NCBI RefSeq assembly: GCF_900088825.1
Contig: NZ_LT592170.1
Span: forward strand, 585,353 to 649,352
Length of the DNA stretch: 64,000 bases
Reading direction: 5' to 3'
Source: Thiomonas delicata
GTDB lineage: Bacteria; Pseudomonadota; Gammaproteobacteria; Burkholderiales; Burkholderiaceae_C
Position numbers and translations under genes: made by a program. Under the pieces are notes generated by a model. The model had not been told where the DNA came from. It worked only from the letters and a program-made list of their open reading frames with translations, and made no database searches. This document shows, piece by piece, positions 27,546-37,845 of the stretch (within the stretch, counting starts at the first letter, position 1; the number at the start of each line of letters is the position of its first letter).

Positions 27546-30275
27546 ATGCTCCTCATGGACGCCACCCGTCAAAGAACGCCACACCAAAGCCGCAACGCAT
27601 TCTGGTCTTTCGTGTCCATGGGGTTCATCGTCTGGTCAACCGCCGCGTTTGGGTACGGTTTTCAGAGCTGGCGTGCTGTTGCGGACCAGGTGTGGCTGCA
27701 ACTCGACGCCACCTCGGTGCTGGCCAAATCCGTCACCCAGCAGAACCTGAAACAATATTTTCGCGGATTCAATTTCCTGGATCATCACCTCAAGGCAGAT
27801 GCTCCGGCTTTTGAGCACGCCGACCCACAGGCGATCTTCGCCTTGCTGCGGCAGTTCCGCCGGATGTATCCGGATTTCGATGTCATCGACGTCATCCTGC
27901 CGGACGGTCAGGTCGTGGCCGATGCATCCAAGCAAGATCAGCGTGCAGTCCAGCCCATCACCGAAGCCTATTTGCGCGAGCTGCGCCAGCGCCAGGACTT
28001 ACATACGACCTTTCCCAAAGATGCCGCGTCGGCCGCTGGCTTGGCTGTCGTCCGCTTGGGTTTCGCGCAGCGCAGTGCAAGCGGCGCCATTGCGTACGAC
28101 CTCGTCGCCGACATCGATCTACACCGACAGATCGTGAGCTGGCTGCGTCCGGAACTGGCCTCGGACATGGCGCGACACCTGCAGATGGGCCTGGTCACCC
28201 GACAGGGCGATCTCCTGGGGCTGTGGCCCGAGCCCACCGGGCCGACGATCTACGCCGCACGCCTTGCTGCCTGGTTTAGGCTCCATGCCTTGTCTCCATC
28301 CCCGAGGCATCCGCTGGTGGTAACGCCCGCGCATGGCGTCGGCCCGATCTATGTGGATGACTCCGGCACGGACCGCATAGCTTGGAGTGCCCTTGCTCCG
28401 CTGAAGGGGGTGCCCCTCGAGACCTTCGTGTCCGTTCCGCGTGCGACAGTCTGGGATGCCTGGTGGCAGCAGGTGCGTCTGCCCTTGCTGGAATGGGCGC
28501 TACTGGGTGTGCTCCTCGCACTGATGGCCTTGCGCCTGAACAAGCTCCAGCGGCTGGAGCGTCAACGCACCTTGCGCCTGGAGCAAGCAGAACGCACGGC
28601 ACGCCAATCATCGCTGTTCTATGCCGCCCTGGCCCAGACGACTCAGGCACTGATGGGGCATAAGGCGGGTGATGTGTCGGCCACATTCCAAGATCTGGCG
28701 ACCAGCCTTTGCGTCTTGTTGCAAGCACGCCTCGTCTGCGTGGGACGATTACCTCCGGAGCGGAGTTGGGTCGATATGGCCGCCTGCGCAGGCCCCGCCA
28801 GCGACTTCGCCCAACACTTGCAGCGCAACATCGACGGCAATCGTCCGGAAGGCTGGAATCCTGGCAGCCAGGCCATCACGACAGGAAAGCCCCAACATGC
28901 CACGATCGAGTCCCCGGAGTTCGCCCCCTGGCGACAGCGTGCGCAAGCCTGCGGGATTGCAGGCGTTCTGTCGGCCGCTGCAGGGACTCAGTGTGGAGAG
29001 GCCGTTCTCGTCTGCGCGTATTACTCCAGCGAAAGCGTGATAGGCCCGGAGGCGGGCCAAGTCTTCCAGCGCATGGCCGACGCCTTTGCCGAATGCATCG
29101 ACCGGCAAGCGAATATCGTCAAGTTGGAACGCATCGAGCGTTACCGCTCGGCGCGGCGCAAGATCCAGCGCGGTTTGCTGGAAGCCACCGAGGCAGCGGG
29201 CGTGTATAGGATCCTTGCGCAAACGCTGGCCGCGGAGACAGGAGCCGACGTCGTCGAAGTCTTCGCTCCCGAAGGGGACATGCTCAAGCGCCGCGTCATT
29301 GCCGGGCCCCTTGAGCAGGCGCTGAGTCATTTGACGGACGTGTCGCTGCAAGCGCTTGCCAGGGGAGAAGGCGCTTACATGCGCGCGCGTGTCTGGAACG
29401 CGCGCGCTCCCGTCCTCATTCAGACCCCGTCGGCCGATCCCAAGTTGTCGCCACGCTGGCGTGAACCGGCCCTGTGTGACATGGGTCTGCTCGCGGGCTG
29501 GCCCATCTTGGCGGTTGACTCTGGAGAGCCGATGGGTGTGGTCATTCTGGTGGCCCGAGATCCGCACGCCATCGACGAGGAACTCCAGCATCTGGTCACC
29601 AACATCCTGGAGAGTGCGGCTATTGCTCTGCGCCAGGTGCGCGACCGTCAGCGGATTGAAACGTTGGCCTTAACGGACGCCCTGACGGGGCTACCCAACC
29701 GCCGATCCATCCTGGAGCACATTCCTCAAGCTCTTGCCCGGGCGCGAAACCGCCATAGGCAAATGGCCATCGGTATTTTGGATCTGGACGATTTCAAGAC
29801 CATCAATGACACCTGGGGCCATGCCGCCGGTGATGCGTTGCTCTGCGAAGTGAGTCGGCGCTTGCAGATCACGCTACGGGGTGCCGATGCGATCGCAAGG
29901 CTCGGTGGCGATGAGTTTGTCGTTGTCCTTGAAGATCTCGTAGGCCCCCATGACCTTTCAATGGTGCTGGACCGTCTGGAAACCGAGCTGACGGCGCCGT
30001 ACACGCTGCCCGGGGGACAATCGACCCCCATGCGGATCAGCCTGGGGCTGACGATTTACCCTTCGGATGACTCCACGCCCGATCTCTTGCTCGGTCATGC
30101 CGATGAGGCGCTTTATGACGTCAAAGCGCGCAAAGGTTCACGTCGATGCGGTTGGCAGCTCTGGAATCCGGGCGCGTCATCCGACGACCACAGCGACCGC
30201 TGCCCCGCTGCCCATGACGGCCCGGCGCATGACTCGCTGAACCTCGAAAACGATACAGCATGCAACGCAACTTGA
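27546..30275 (+). CDS. Membrane-bound diguanylate cyclase (sensor-GAF-GAF-GGDEF)
   Basis: Makes c-di-GMP from two GTP. Order of parts: a membrane segment near the N-terminus (WSFVSMGFIVWSTAAFG), a periplasmic sensor of about 270 residues, a second membrane segment (WALLGVLLALMAL), two GAF-like domains, and a C-terminal GGDEF domain. The active motif is GGDEF in ARLGGDEFVVV, and the product-inhibition site RGAD (RxxD) stands five residues before it. The metal-binding LDLDDFKTIND is intact. The start is uncertain: an in-frame TTG at 27453 and an ATG at 27555 are alternatives, and none has a strong ribosome site. It overlaps the next gene by 16 bp. Confidence 0.85.
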   Translation: MLLMDATRQRTPHQSRNAFWSFVSMGFIVWSTAAFGYGFQSWRAVADQVWLQLDATSVLAKSVTQQNLKQYFRGFNFLDHHLKADAPAFEHADPQAIFALLRQFRRMYPDFDVIDVILPDGQVVADASKQDQRAVQPITEAYLRELRQRQDLHTTFPKDAASAAGLAVVRLGFAQRSASGAIAYDLVADIDLHRQIVSWLRPELASDMARHLQMGLVTRQGDLLGLWPEPTGPTIYAARLAAWFRLHALSPSPRHPLVVTPAHGVGPIYVDDSGTDRIAWSALAPLKGVPLETFVSVPRATVWDAWWQQVRLPLLEWALLGVLLALMALRLNKLQRLERQRTLRLEQAERTARQSSLFYAALAQTTQALMGHKAGDVSATFQDLATSLCVLLQARLVCVGRLPPERSWVDMAACAGPASDFAQHLQRNIDGNRPEGWNPGSQAITTGKPQHATIESPEFAPWRQRAQACGIAGVLSAAAGTQCGEAVLVCAYYSSESVIGPEAGQVFQRMADAFAECIDRQANIVKLERIERYRSARRKIQRGLLEATEAAGVYRILAQTLAAETGADVVEVFAPEGDMLKRRVIAGPLEQALSHLTDVSLQALARGEGAYMRARVWNARAPVLIQTPSADPKLSPRWREPALCDMGLLAGWPILAVDSGEPMGVVILVARDPHAIDEELQHLVTNILESAAIALRQVRDRQRIETLALTDALTGLPNRRSILEHIPQALARARNRHRQMAIGILDLDDFKTINDTWGHAAGDALLCEVSRRLQITLRGADAIARLGGDEFVVVLEDLVGPHDLSMVLDRLETELTAPYTLPGGQSTPMRISLGLTIYPSDDSTPDLLLGHADEALYDVKARKGSRRCGWQLWNPGASSDDHSDRCPAAHDGPAHDSLNLENDTACNAT

Positions 30276-33200
30276 ACATCAACCTCGACAGGTATCTCGA
30301 TATCAGTGTTTTGCTCATCGCTGCACTTGCGGCGTCAGTGACGCTGCTCAGACTTCCCGAGTACCAAGCCGGCCTCATTCGCACTCAGGAATTCCTGCCA
30401 ACGCCGGTTGTGTTCCTTGTCTTCGCAGGCATTGTGATGGCGCTCTTCAGCCGATTCGCTTGGTTGCGCCGGCTTCTGCGGGAACGCATGGATCGCAAAA
30501 TTCTGGTCGCCGCAGGGCTGGCGCTGGTGTTTGCAGGGGTCGGCTCTGGATTGCTGGCGACGACCCTCATGGGAAGGCACGCCCAGCGCGTCCTGAGAAC
30601 ACGTTTGCGACACGACAATGACCGGCTTGCACTCACACTGAGCCGAGAGATACGCAATCGCGGTCAGGACGTCGCCGCGTTAGCGGAAGATCAGCGCGTC
30701 ATGAGCCTTCTGGATGCTTCGTCAGGCATCGACTCACAACGCAGCGGGCTCGAGGACGCCGTGGAAGATCGCGCTCAGCAAATTTCCCCTGAATGGCTTG
30801 TCCTGCGCAATGTCCAAGGGCAGATTGTGTATCGGATCGGGCGTTTCACGGCGACCGATGCCGGGTTGCCCGTGCAGTGGCCGTATCCGGGCCAGGCATG
30901 GCTGCTGCGCGACCCGCATAGTTTGCAGTTCATCGTTCGCGTCCTCATGCCGATCCGCAAGAACGGACGTGTTTTGGGCCATCTTGAAGCGGTACTGCCC
31001 CTGCAGTCCGATTACTTTTCCGAGCTTGCGCTCCATGAGAACGATCCAGGGCATACGGTTGTGGTCTGCGCCCGGCAGCAGGGTGGAGCATTGTGTTTGC
31101 CGGGCCATGCGAATGAACACCCCCAGTTTATGACTGAGCCCCAACGACCAACAGACGCTCCCGAGTTCATGGCCTTGCACGCCGAACATGGAGTGGTGAT
31201 CCGCCCGACGCGCCGTCAAAACGGGAACGAGGACGCGATGATCGTGGCCTATGCCCCGGTGGGTAGCACTGGACTGGGCATGGTCAGTCAGATATCCGCA
31301 AGAGAATTGTTTAGTTCCTTGATCACGACCTCCCGCACGGTGCTCTTGCTGATCCCTGTCTTGTTGTTGGCGGGGCTGGCATTCCTGCGCTGGCAACTGC
31401 GTCCGATGGTGCGCCGGCTGCATGACAGCCAACAACGCGTGCGCATCGGTCTCGATTATTCCGGCGTGGGCATGGCGATCTTTGGGCGGGACGGACGCAT
31501 CCTGGAAGCCAATGGCGCCCTGGTCGACATACTTGGATACTCCGAAGAGGAGTTGCGCCGACTGCCCAGTGTTTTGAGTCTGCTTCATCCCGAAGATCTG
31601 GAGCAAGCCACCAGGAGTGTGGCCGATATCTTTACGGATCTAAGCGGCGCCTACTGCGCGCAGCGCCGCTATCGCCGCAAGTCCGGCGATTTTATTTGGG
31701 TACGTCTGCATGTCGCCCCGGTTCTTGGCGAGCGCGGCAGCGTGACCATGGCCATTGCGTTCGTTCAGGACGTCAGTGAACTCCTGGCCAAGGCTGATGC
31801 TTTACGCCGCAGCCATACCTTCTTGCAAGCGGTTTTGGACAACATGACCGACGGCGTGGTGGCTTGCGATGAGCAGGGCCAAATTCAATATACAAACGCC
31901 CTCATTGATTGCCAGCGTGAGCCTACCGAACGTCCGATGGACCTTGACGAGTGGGCCCGCGACCACGCGCTGCTCCACCCGAATCGACGCCCAGCTTCGT
32001 TCGCGGAGCGGCCACTGTCGCGAGCCTTTCGGGGTGAGGTTGTTGCTGGAGCCGAGTTCCTGGCGTACAGCGGGACAGGCGAGTTACGGCAGATCCAGAT
32101 CTCCAGCTATCCCTTGCACGATGCGCAGCAGACTTTCATGGGGGCGGTGGCCATTTCGCGCGACCTGACGGAAATCCGGACTGCGCATGCGCATGCGCAA
32201 TGGCTGGCCTATCACGACCCTTTGACCGAACTGCCCAATCGCAACAAACTCCTGGAGCACACGGAACATGCGATAGCCAGGGCTCGCCGAACCAGGAAAG
32301 AAATAGTGTTGTTCATACTCGAAATCAACCGTTTCAAGGCAATCAACGACACCTTGGGACATATGGTCGGAGACCAGGTTCTGGTTCAAGTGGCGGCACG
32401 GTTGCGTTCAAGCCTGCGTGGCGCCGAGACGCTGGGGCATGTCGGCGATGACGAGTTCGCGGTGGTCTCGGAGCACATGCCCAATATGCAGGCCGTCACC
32501 GAGCGCGCGGAGCAGTTGCGCCAAGCGCTCAAGGCCCCGCTGCTGTTGGGGACGAAAGAGATCCACGTCAGCGCCAGCATGGGCATCGCTCGCTACCCCG
32601 CCGACGGCGACGATGTCAGTGCACTGTTCAGTCGCGCCGACATCGCCATGCACGAGGCCAAGAAAAAGGGGGCCGGACAATGGGCACTGTATGAACGGGG
32701 TTTGTATGCGCGCCAGCGTCAGATGTTCGAGATGGAGGGGGGCCTGCGCAAGGCGCTGGATGCGACGGAATTCGTTCCTTATTACCAACCCAAGGTCGAC
32801 GTCGCCACGGGGCGGATTGTCGGGGCCGAAGCACTGCTGCGGTGGAAACATCCTGAACAAGGGCTTGTGGCGCCAGCCGAGTTCATCCCAATTCTCGAGG
32901 ACACCGGGCTGATCGTTCCAGTGGGCACATGGTTGCTCAACACGGTGTGCGCGCAGCAAGCGCATTGGCGGAAAGATGGCATCTCGATCGTCCCCGTTGC
33001 GGTGAACTGTGCCGTGGCGCAGTTGCAAAACGATGGTGTTCTCGGTGTCGTCCAAGATGCCCTTGCCGCGCACGCGTTGGATCCCAGAATGCTGGAACTC
33101 GAAATCACCGAGAGTGTCCTGATGCAAGCGCCCGAACGTGTTGCGGCATTGATCGCGCAATTGAGGGTGATGGGTGTGGATACGGCGATCGACGACTTCG

Positions 33201-33508
33201 GTACGGGTTATTCGTCACTGGCCTACCTTAAACGTCTGCCGGCCTCCGCTCTCAAAATTGATCGCGCCTTCATCAAAGATTTGCCGAATGACGCTGAAGA
33301 TATCGCGATCACCAAGGCTGTGCTCTTGCTGGCAAGGGAGTTGGGGTTGCGTGTTGTGGCCGAAGGTGTGGAAACCGCAGAGCAGTTGGAATTTCTGCGG
33401 TCCCATGGTTGTGACGCCTACCAAGGCTACTTCTGCAGCCGGCCTGTGCCAGCGGATGAATTTGCGTCGTTGCTCCGTAAGCAGGATCGTCTGATTTCCA
33501 TGTCCTGA
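30260..33508 (+). CDS. PAS-GGDEF-EAL protein, probable c-di-GMP phosphodiesterase
   Basis: A 1082-aa membrane protein. It has three N-terminal membrane segments within residues 14-105, a periplasmic domain to about 355, another membrane segment (VLLLIPVLLLAGLAFL), two PAS domains (about 395-640), then GGDEF and EAL domains. The cyclase site is degenerate: GDDEF replaces GGDEF, and the metal motif reads LEINRFK instead of LDLDxFK. The EAL side looks intact, with EALLRW, an ITES motif, DDFGTGYSSL and EGVET. It should therefore hydrolyse c-di-GMP, with the GGDEF part perhaps binding GTP as a regulator. Translation is probably coupled to the upstream cyclase. Confidence 0.88.
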   Translation: MQRNLNINLDRYLDISVLLIAALAASVTLLRLPEYQAGLIRTQEFLPTPVVFLVFAGIVMALFSRFAWLRRLLRERMDRKILVAAGLALVFAGVGSGLLATTLMGRHAQRVLRTRLRHDNDRLALTLSREIRNRGQDVAALAEDQRVMSLLDASSGIDSQRSGLEDAVEDRAQQISPEWLVLRNVQGQIVYRIGRFTATDAGLPVQWPYPGQAWLLRDPHSLQFIVRVLMPIRKNGRVLGHLEAVLPLQSDYFSELALHENDPGHTVVVCARQQGGALCLPGHANEHPQFMTEPQRPTDAPEFMALHAEHGVVIRPTRRQNGNEDAMIVAYAPVGSTGLGMVSQISARELFSSLITTSRTVLLLIPVLLLAGLAFLRWQLRPMVRRLHDSQQRVRIGLDYSGVGMAIFGRDGRILEANGALVDILGYSEEELRRLPSVLSLLHPEDLEQATRSVADIFTDLSGAYCAQRRYRRKSGDFIWVRLHVAPVLGERGSVTMAIAFVQDVSELLAKADALRRSHTFLQAVLDNMTDGVVACDEQGQIQYTNALIDCQREPTERPMDLDEWARDHALLHPNRRPASFAERPLSRAFRGEVVAGAEFLAYSGTGELRQIQISSYPLHDAQQTFMGAVAISRDLTEIRTAHAHAQWLAYHDPLTELPNRNKLLEHTEHAIARARRTRKEIVLFILEINRFKAINDTLGHMVGDQVLVQVAARLRSSLRGAETLGHVGDDEFAVVSEHMPNMQAVTERAEQLRQALKAPLLLGTKEIHVSASMGIARYPADGDDVSALFSRADIAMHEAKKKGAGQWALYERGLYARQRQMFEMEGGLRKALDATEFVPYYQPKVDVATGRIVGAEALLRWKHPEQGLVAPAEFIPILEDTGLIVPVGTWLLNTVCAQQAHWRKDGISIVPVAVNCAVAQLQNDGVLGVVQDALAAHALDPRMLELEITESVLMQAPERVAALIAQLRVMGVDTAIDDFGTGYSSLAYLKRLPASALKIDRAFIKDLPNDAEDIAITKAVLLLARELGLRVVAEGVETAEQLEFLRSHGCDAYQGYFCSRPVPADEFASLLRKQDRLISMS

Positions 33509-33568
33509 CCTATCAAGACGACATCGGCAGTTTGGTTCGGCTGCAATTTTTTATTATTGATCCGGCCC

Positions 33569-33712
33569 TCAAACAGTGTCATGCGGCGTACTTGACGAAC
33601 ACAGAGCGATCTGCGGGTTCTCCCGCCACGAATATTGGCGCTGATAAAGCGGAATCAGATAGCGACGCTTGCCATCGAACAGGTCGATGATTGATCGGGT
33701 GAATGGCTTCAT
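33569..33712 (-). pseudogene. N-terminal fragment of a DUF262 (GmrSD-type) gene
   Basis: A 47-codon frame begins MKPFTRSIIDLFDGKRRYLI and continues PLYQRQYSWRE. This is the characteristic start of DUF262 proteins, the nucleotide-binding part of GmrSD-type modification-dependent restriction enzymes. The similarity ends after ENPQI and the frame closes shortly after. Full proteins have hundreds of residues, so this is a short 5' relic of a defence gene. Confidence 0.6.
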
Positions 33713-33715
33713 GAC

Positions 33716-33979
33716 TTACAGGCATGCCTTCTGTGTTGGCGCCGATGCCCAAAAAACGGGCAGGGTAGGTCGAACACCCTGGTCAATTTTCAATCGGCAT
33801 CCCGCAATCGCGCTGGTCAATATTGATCGGCGCGCACACTGAACGACGGCATCCTCGATTTGGTTGTCGGCCTTTACCTCGACAATCACGTACTTCGGGC
33901 TGCCATCTGGCTCTTCGCGTTGGAAGATGAAGTCGAGGGACCCAATCTTGTCCGCCATCAGCACTCCGGACAGCTTCAC
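33716..33979 (-). pseudogene. Fragment with PD-(D/E)xK-nuclease-like motif
   Basis: The segment MADKIGSLDFIF followed by YVIVEVKADNQ has the D...ExK spacing of PD-(D/E)xK nucleases. After about 45 residues the sequence loses that character. It lies just upstream of the DUF262 relic and on the same strand, so both may derive from one restriction-type locus. The family call rests on a short motif only. Confidence 0.35.
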
Positions 33980-33997
33980 CGATTTCTGCCGCCCAGG

Positions 33998-35179
33998 CTA
34001 GGCGCTTGTCGGATTTTTCGGGCCTTCGAACGCGGAGATGATCCTGTGGCTGTTCCCTTCGTCGTGGGCATGCTCGTGCGGGTGCAGCGTCGGCTCGGCA
34101 ACCGCCTCGGTCGCTCGCCGCTTGCGGCCCAGTTCCCACGCGGTCAACGACGACAGCCATGCGACCAGAAACAGGCCGACGATCAGATAGCCCAGATCAC
34201 CGAAGTCTAGGTTCACGATGCCGTCGGCCACTCTACCCTGCCAGCCGATGGCGGGGATGATCACCTGCAGCAACTCAATGCCACCCAGCGCGAAGGCGAC
34301 CAGCACCGACAACAAGGTGGTGCTGATGTTGTAGAAAATTCGACGTAGCGGGTTGGCCAGCGCCCAGCCGTAGGCCTTGGTCATCAGAACACCGTCCGTG
34401 GTATCCATCGCGGACATCCCCGCGGTGAACAGAATAGGTAGCGACAGCACGGCCGGAACCGGTAGGTTGCCCGTGGCAGCGCCTGCGGTCATGGCCAGCA
34501 GGCCGATCTCGGACGCCGTATCGAACCCCAAGCCAAACAAGAACCCCACTGGATACATCTCCCAGCTTTGCTTGATGACCCGCTGCAACCGTCCGCCGAA
34601 CAGCCGGTAGAACAAGCCGCGCTTGGCCAGCAAGGTATTCACGTGATGATGGTCGTGCGCCCCGCGTCGCGCTCCGTTCCATACCTTGAGCAGGTCGAGC
34701 AGGATCAACAGGTTGAGCGTCCCGATAATCACCAGGAAGATGCCGGACACGCCCGTACCCAGGACGCCGCCAATGTGCTGCATCTCCGGCATTTGAATCT
34801 TCATGGCGCTCACCATAGATGCGGTGAACACCGTCAGCAGGAAGACCACCGTGGAATGGCCCAGAGAAAAGAAAAAGCCGACGCCCAGGGGCTTGCGGCC
34901 CTCCTGCACGAGCAGCCGCACCGTGTCGTCGACAGCGGCGATATGGTCGGCATCGAAGGCGTGGCGCAACCCGAAGAGGTAGGCCGTCAGCCCCAGACCG
35001 ATCATCGCCGGATAGCGCTCGGCGTAATAAAGGTAGAGCCCCCATCCGGCCAGGTGCAGCACGGCGATGAAGCCGTAGTAGCCGGCGAGCTGCACCCATT
35101 CATCTCGATCAAACCTCAAGGCACCCAGCCCGCGCGCATGTGGGCGGGGCGTCAGCACGGCTGTTGCGTCGTAGTTCAT
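33998..35179 (-). CDS. hoxN: High-affinity nickel permease (NiCoT family)
   Basis: Imports Ni2+ for the hydrogenase active site. This 393-aa integral membrane protein has the NiCoT signatures HAFDADHIAAVDDT in helix II, FFSLGHSTVV, GFDTASEIGLL and MSAMDTTDG. An unusually charged, His-rich C-terminal tail (HPHEHAHDEGNSH) may bind metal. It lies downstream of hoxZ on the same strand after about 70 bp and is probably part of the structural-gene transcript. Confidence 0.93.
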   Translation of the reverse strand: MNYDATAVLTPRPHARGLGALRFDRDEWVQLAGYYGFIAVLHLAGWGLYLYYAERYPAMIGLGLTAYLFGLRHAFDADHIAAVDDTVRLLVQEGRKPLGVGFFFSLGHSTVVFLLTVFTASMVSAMKIQMPEMQHIGGVLGTGVSGIFLVIIGTLNLLILLDLLKVWNGARRGAHDHHHVNTLLAKRGLFYRLFGGRLQRVIKQSWEMYPVGFLFGLGFDTASEIGLLAMTAGAATGNLPVPAVLSLPILFTAGMSAMDTTDGVLMTKAYGWALANPLRRIFYNISTTLLSVLVAFALGGIELLQVIIPAIGWQGRVADGIVNLDFGDLGYLIVGLFLVAWLSSLTAWELGRKRRATEAVAEPTLHPHEHAHDEGNSHRIISAFEGPKNPTSA

Positions 35180-35248
35180 GCATCAATCCCTGAATGTCGG
35201 TCGTGTGACAGGACGGGTCAACATGAACTCCGCCCTGCGGAGAGTTAC

Positions 35249-35968
35249 TCAGAACTCGTCACCCTTGACACGGCGTGTGTCCTTGAAGGTCCGCCAGCCG
35301 CTGATCATCGAACTGACGATGGACTGGCGCGACATGATGTCCTCACGAATAGCCACGTAGATGTGCACGAGGATGAATGTGATCAGGTACCACATCGCTA
35401 AATGGTGCGCGGTGCGCACAGCCTGGGGCTGTCCGAAGATCGGGGTGATCCATGAGGAAAACCAGTCATATTGCCATGAACCTTCCTGCGTTCCCTCACC
35501 GAATAGGGCGAGCCCGGTGAGGATGATGAAGATCGATCCCCACACAAACATGACGTGCATCGCCAGGATGGCGAGCGGGTTGTGCCCCGAATACTTGTTC
35601 GGCTCGCGGGCGAGAAACAGGTACCACTTAATCTCATGCCAAACACCGCGCCAGTACTCGCCCCTGAAGATGGGCGGCAGGAAGATCTCGCGGGCATGCA
35701 AATTGCCCGCGAAGGCCCAGTAAATGCGAAACAAAAAGCCAATGATGAAGATGTACGCTGCCGTGAAATGGGTGAACCGGATGTAGCCCATCAGGAAGTG
35801 GTCGTAGGGCTGGCCCGGCTGACTGGGCAACGGATGGCCGATAAAAAACCCTGTCACGCACAACGTCGCGATGGCGAAGAACTGGATCCAGTGCCATAGC
35901 CGGATCGGTGCCTCATAGACATACACCGCCGGCTCGACATGGGTTTGATGCGTGGACTGCGCGCTCAT
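35249..35968 (-). CDS. hoxZ: Ni/Fe-hydrogenase b-type cytochrome subunit
   Basis: Di-haem membrane cytochrome that anchors the hydrogenase and passes electrons to quinone. The family HyaC/HoxZ has four membrane helices. Visible parts are RLWHWIQFFAIATLCVTGFF, a second helix around FTHFTAAYIFIIGFLFR, AILAMHVMFVWGSIF and AHHLAMWYLITFILVHIY, with the haem-ligand histidines. GGAGA precedes the chosen ATG; an upstream in-frame ATG lacks a site. It follows hoxG with a 59-bp gap. Confidence 0.93.
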   Translation of the reverse strand: MSAQSTHQTHVEPAVYVYEAPIRLWHWIQFFAIATLCVTGFFIGHPLPSQPGQPYDHFLMGYIRFTHFTAAYIFIIGFLFRIYWAFAGNLHAREIFLPPIFRGEYWRGVWHEIKWYLFLAREPNKYSGHNPLAILAMHVMFVWGSIFIILTGLALFGEGTQEGSWQYDWFSSWITPIFGQPQAVRTAHHLAMWYLITFILVHIYVAIREDIMSRQSIVSSMISGWRTFKDTRRVKGDEF

Positions 35969-36027
35969 GCTTGTCTCCTGATTCGTCAATGGCGCGGGGC
36001 CCGGCCAAAGGCGCAGGCCCCGCTGCG

Positions 36028-37845
36028 TCAGCGCACCTTCACCCGGGTGAGTTCACTGCCGTCCTCGCTCATCACGTGAGTGGAGCAGGCCAGGCAGGGG
36101 TCGAAGCTGTGCAGGGTGCGCAAGATCTCGACCGGCTCGTCCGGACGCTCCATCTTGGTATTCATCAGGCTAGCCTCGAAAGCGCCAATGTTCCCCGCCG
36201 GATCGCGCGGCGATCCGTTCCAGGTGGTGGGCACCACCGCCTGGTAGTTCTCGATGCGACCGTCTTTGATGCGCACCCAGTGGCCCAGCGCGCCACGCGG
36301 GGCGGCGACGGTCGCAACACCTTTGGCCTCCCTGGGCCAGGTGCTCGGGTCCCACTTCTCCATGTTGGCGGTCGCCGTGTCGCCCGCCTTGATGTTGGCG
36401 ATCAGGTCGTTCCAGTCGTCCACCATCATGTCGGCGCAATACTCCGCTTCCAGGGCGCGCGCCAAAGTGCGGCCGATCGTGGTCTGCAAGGCGGACTTTG
36501 CGTCCAAATTCGTGCCGGCAAGTTGGTTGAAGAACGCCACACTGCGGTCCACCTGTTCGCGTTGATGCGGGAACTTCTTGGCGTACGCCAGCGTATAGCG
36601 AGACAGCGGCCCAACCTCCACCGCATGACCTTTCCAGCGTGGCGCCTTAATCCATGAGTACTTGGCCGACTCGTCGATCTCCTGAATATTGGTCTTGGTG
36701 CCTTTGGTGTTGGGGCCGAGCTCGAACTTCGGCTCGGTCACGCCGTCCCATGGATGGAGCCCCTTGTTCTCCTGCCCCGGGTAGGTGTACCAGGAGTGGG
36801 TCACGAACTCCTGGACCTGGGTCGGATCGCGCGGATCGACCTCGAACACCTCATCCCAGTTGCCGTTGAGAATGACACCGCCCGGCATCTGGTCGGTTGA
36901 CTTGTCGTATGGCACCTTGGCATAGTCTCCGTAGTCCATCACGCTCTTGGCTCCCAGTCCACCGCCGTACAGCCAGTCCTTGTAGAAGCTGGCGATGGCA
37001 ATCACGTCGGGCACGTAGACGTTCTTGCAGAAGTCCACCATCTCGTGGATGCGGCTGCGCACGAACTCAAGGCGCTCCATATTCAATGGAGCGCCGGCGG
37101 CGAGGTCGCCGTCCATATTGATGGCGCAGGGCACGCCGCCCACTAGGTAGTTGGGGTGTGGGTTTTTGCCGCCAAAGATGGTGTGCACCTTCACAAACTC
37201 ACGCTGCATGTCCAGCGCTTCGAGGTAATGTGTGACACCCATCAGATCGGCCTCGGGCGACAGCTTGTAGGCCGGGTTGCTCCAGTAGCCATTCTTGAAC
37301 GGCCCAAGCTGGCCCGAGTCCACGAACTTCTTGATGCGCGACTGAATGTCTCGGAAGTAGCCGGGGCTGGATTGCGGATGGTTCGGCGACACCGTCTGCT
37401 GCAGCACCGACGTTGCCTTCGGGTCAGCTTTGAGGGCGTTCAAAGGGTTCACCCAGTCCAGCGCGTGCAGGTGATAGAAGTGCACCACGTGGTCGTGGAC
37501 CTGCAGGGTCTTGGCCATCATCTCGCGAATGAGATAGGCGTTCTTTGGAATCTTGATATTTAGCGCGTCTTCGACCGCACGCACCGATGCCAGCGCGTGG
37601 CAGCCGGTACAGACGCCGCAAATGCGCTCCACGAAGGCCCAGACGTCGCGCGGGTCACGACCCTTGACGATCACTTCCAGGCCCCGCCACATGGTGCCGG
37701 TGGACACCGCGTTGCGAATCACGTTGTCCTGGTCGACGTTGACCTCGCAGCGCATGTGGCCCTCGATCCGGGTCACCGGATCGACCACCACGCGCCGTCC
37801 CGAGGTGTCCAGCGTGTAGCCGTTGGGGGTGGTCACCGTGCTCAT
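36028..37845 (-). CDS. hoxG: [NiFe]-hydrogenase large subunit, group 1
   Basis: Catalytic subunit of the membrane-bound uptake hydrogenase, 605 aa. It carries the Ni-Fe(CN)2CO site. The L1 motif is [14 protein letters not shown] near residue 70. The C-terminal motif DPCLACSTH is followed by a 15-residue extension ([15 protein letters not shown]) that the HoxM protease must remove after the histidine. The start overlaps the hoxK stop by 4 bp. It is exported with HoxK as a folded dimer through Tat. Confidence 0.96.
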   Translation of the reverse strand: MSTVTTPNGYTLDTSGRRVVVDPVTRIEGHMRCEVNVDQDNVIRNAVSTGTMWRGLEVIVKGRDPRDVWAFVERICGVCTGCHALASVRAVEDALNIKIPKNAYLIREMMAKTLQVHDHVVHFYHLHALDWVNPLNALKADPKATSVLQQTVSPNHPQSSPGYFRDIQSRIKKFVDSGQLGPFKNGYWSNPAYKLSPEADLMGVTHYLEALDMQREFVKVHTIFGGKNPHPNYLVGGVPCAINMDGDLAAGAPLNMERLEFVRSRIHEMVDFCKNVYVPDVIAIASFYKDWLYGGGLGAKSVMDYGDYAKVPYDKSTDQMPGGVILNGNWDEVFEVDPRDPTQVQEFVTHSWYTYPGQENKGLHPWDGVTEPKFELGPNTKGTKTNIQEIDESAKYSWIKAPRWKGHAVEVGPLSRYTLAYAKKFPHQREQVDRSVAFFNQLAGTNLDAKSALQTTIGRTLARALEAEYCADMMVDDWNDLIANIKAGDTATANMEKWDPSTWPREAKGVATVAAPRGALGHWVRIKDGRIENYQAVVPTTWNGSPRDPAGNIGAFEASLMNTKMERPDEPVEILRTLHSFDPCLACSTHVMSEDGSELTRVKVR

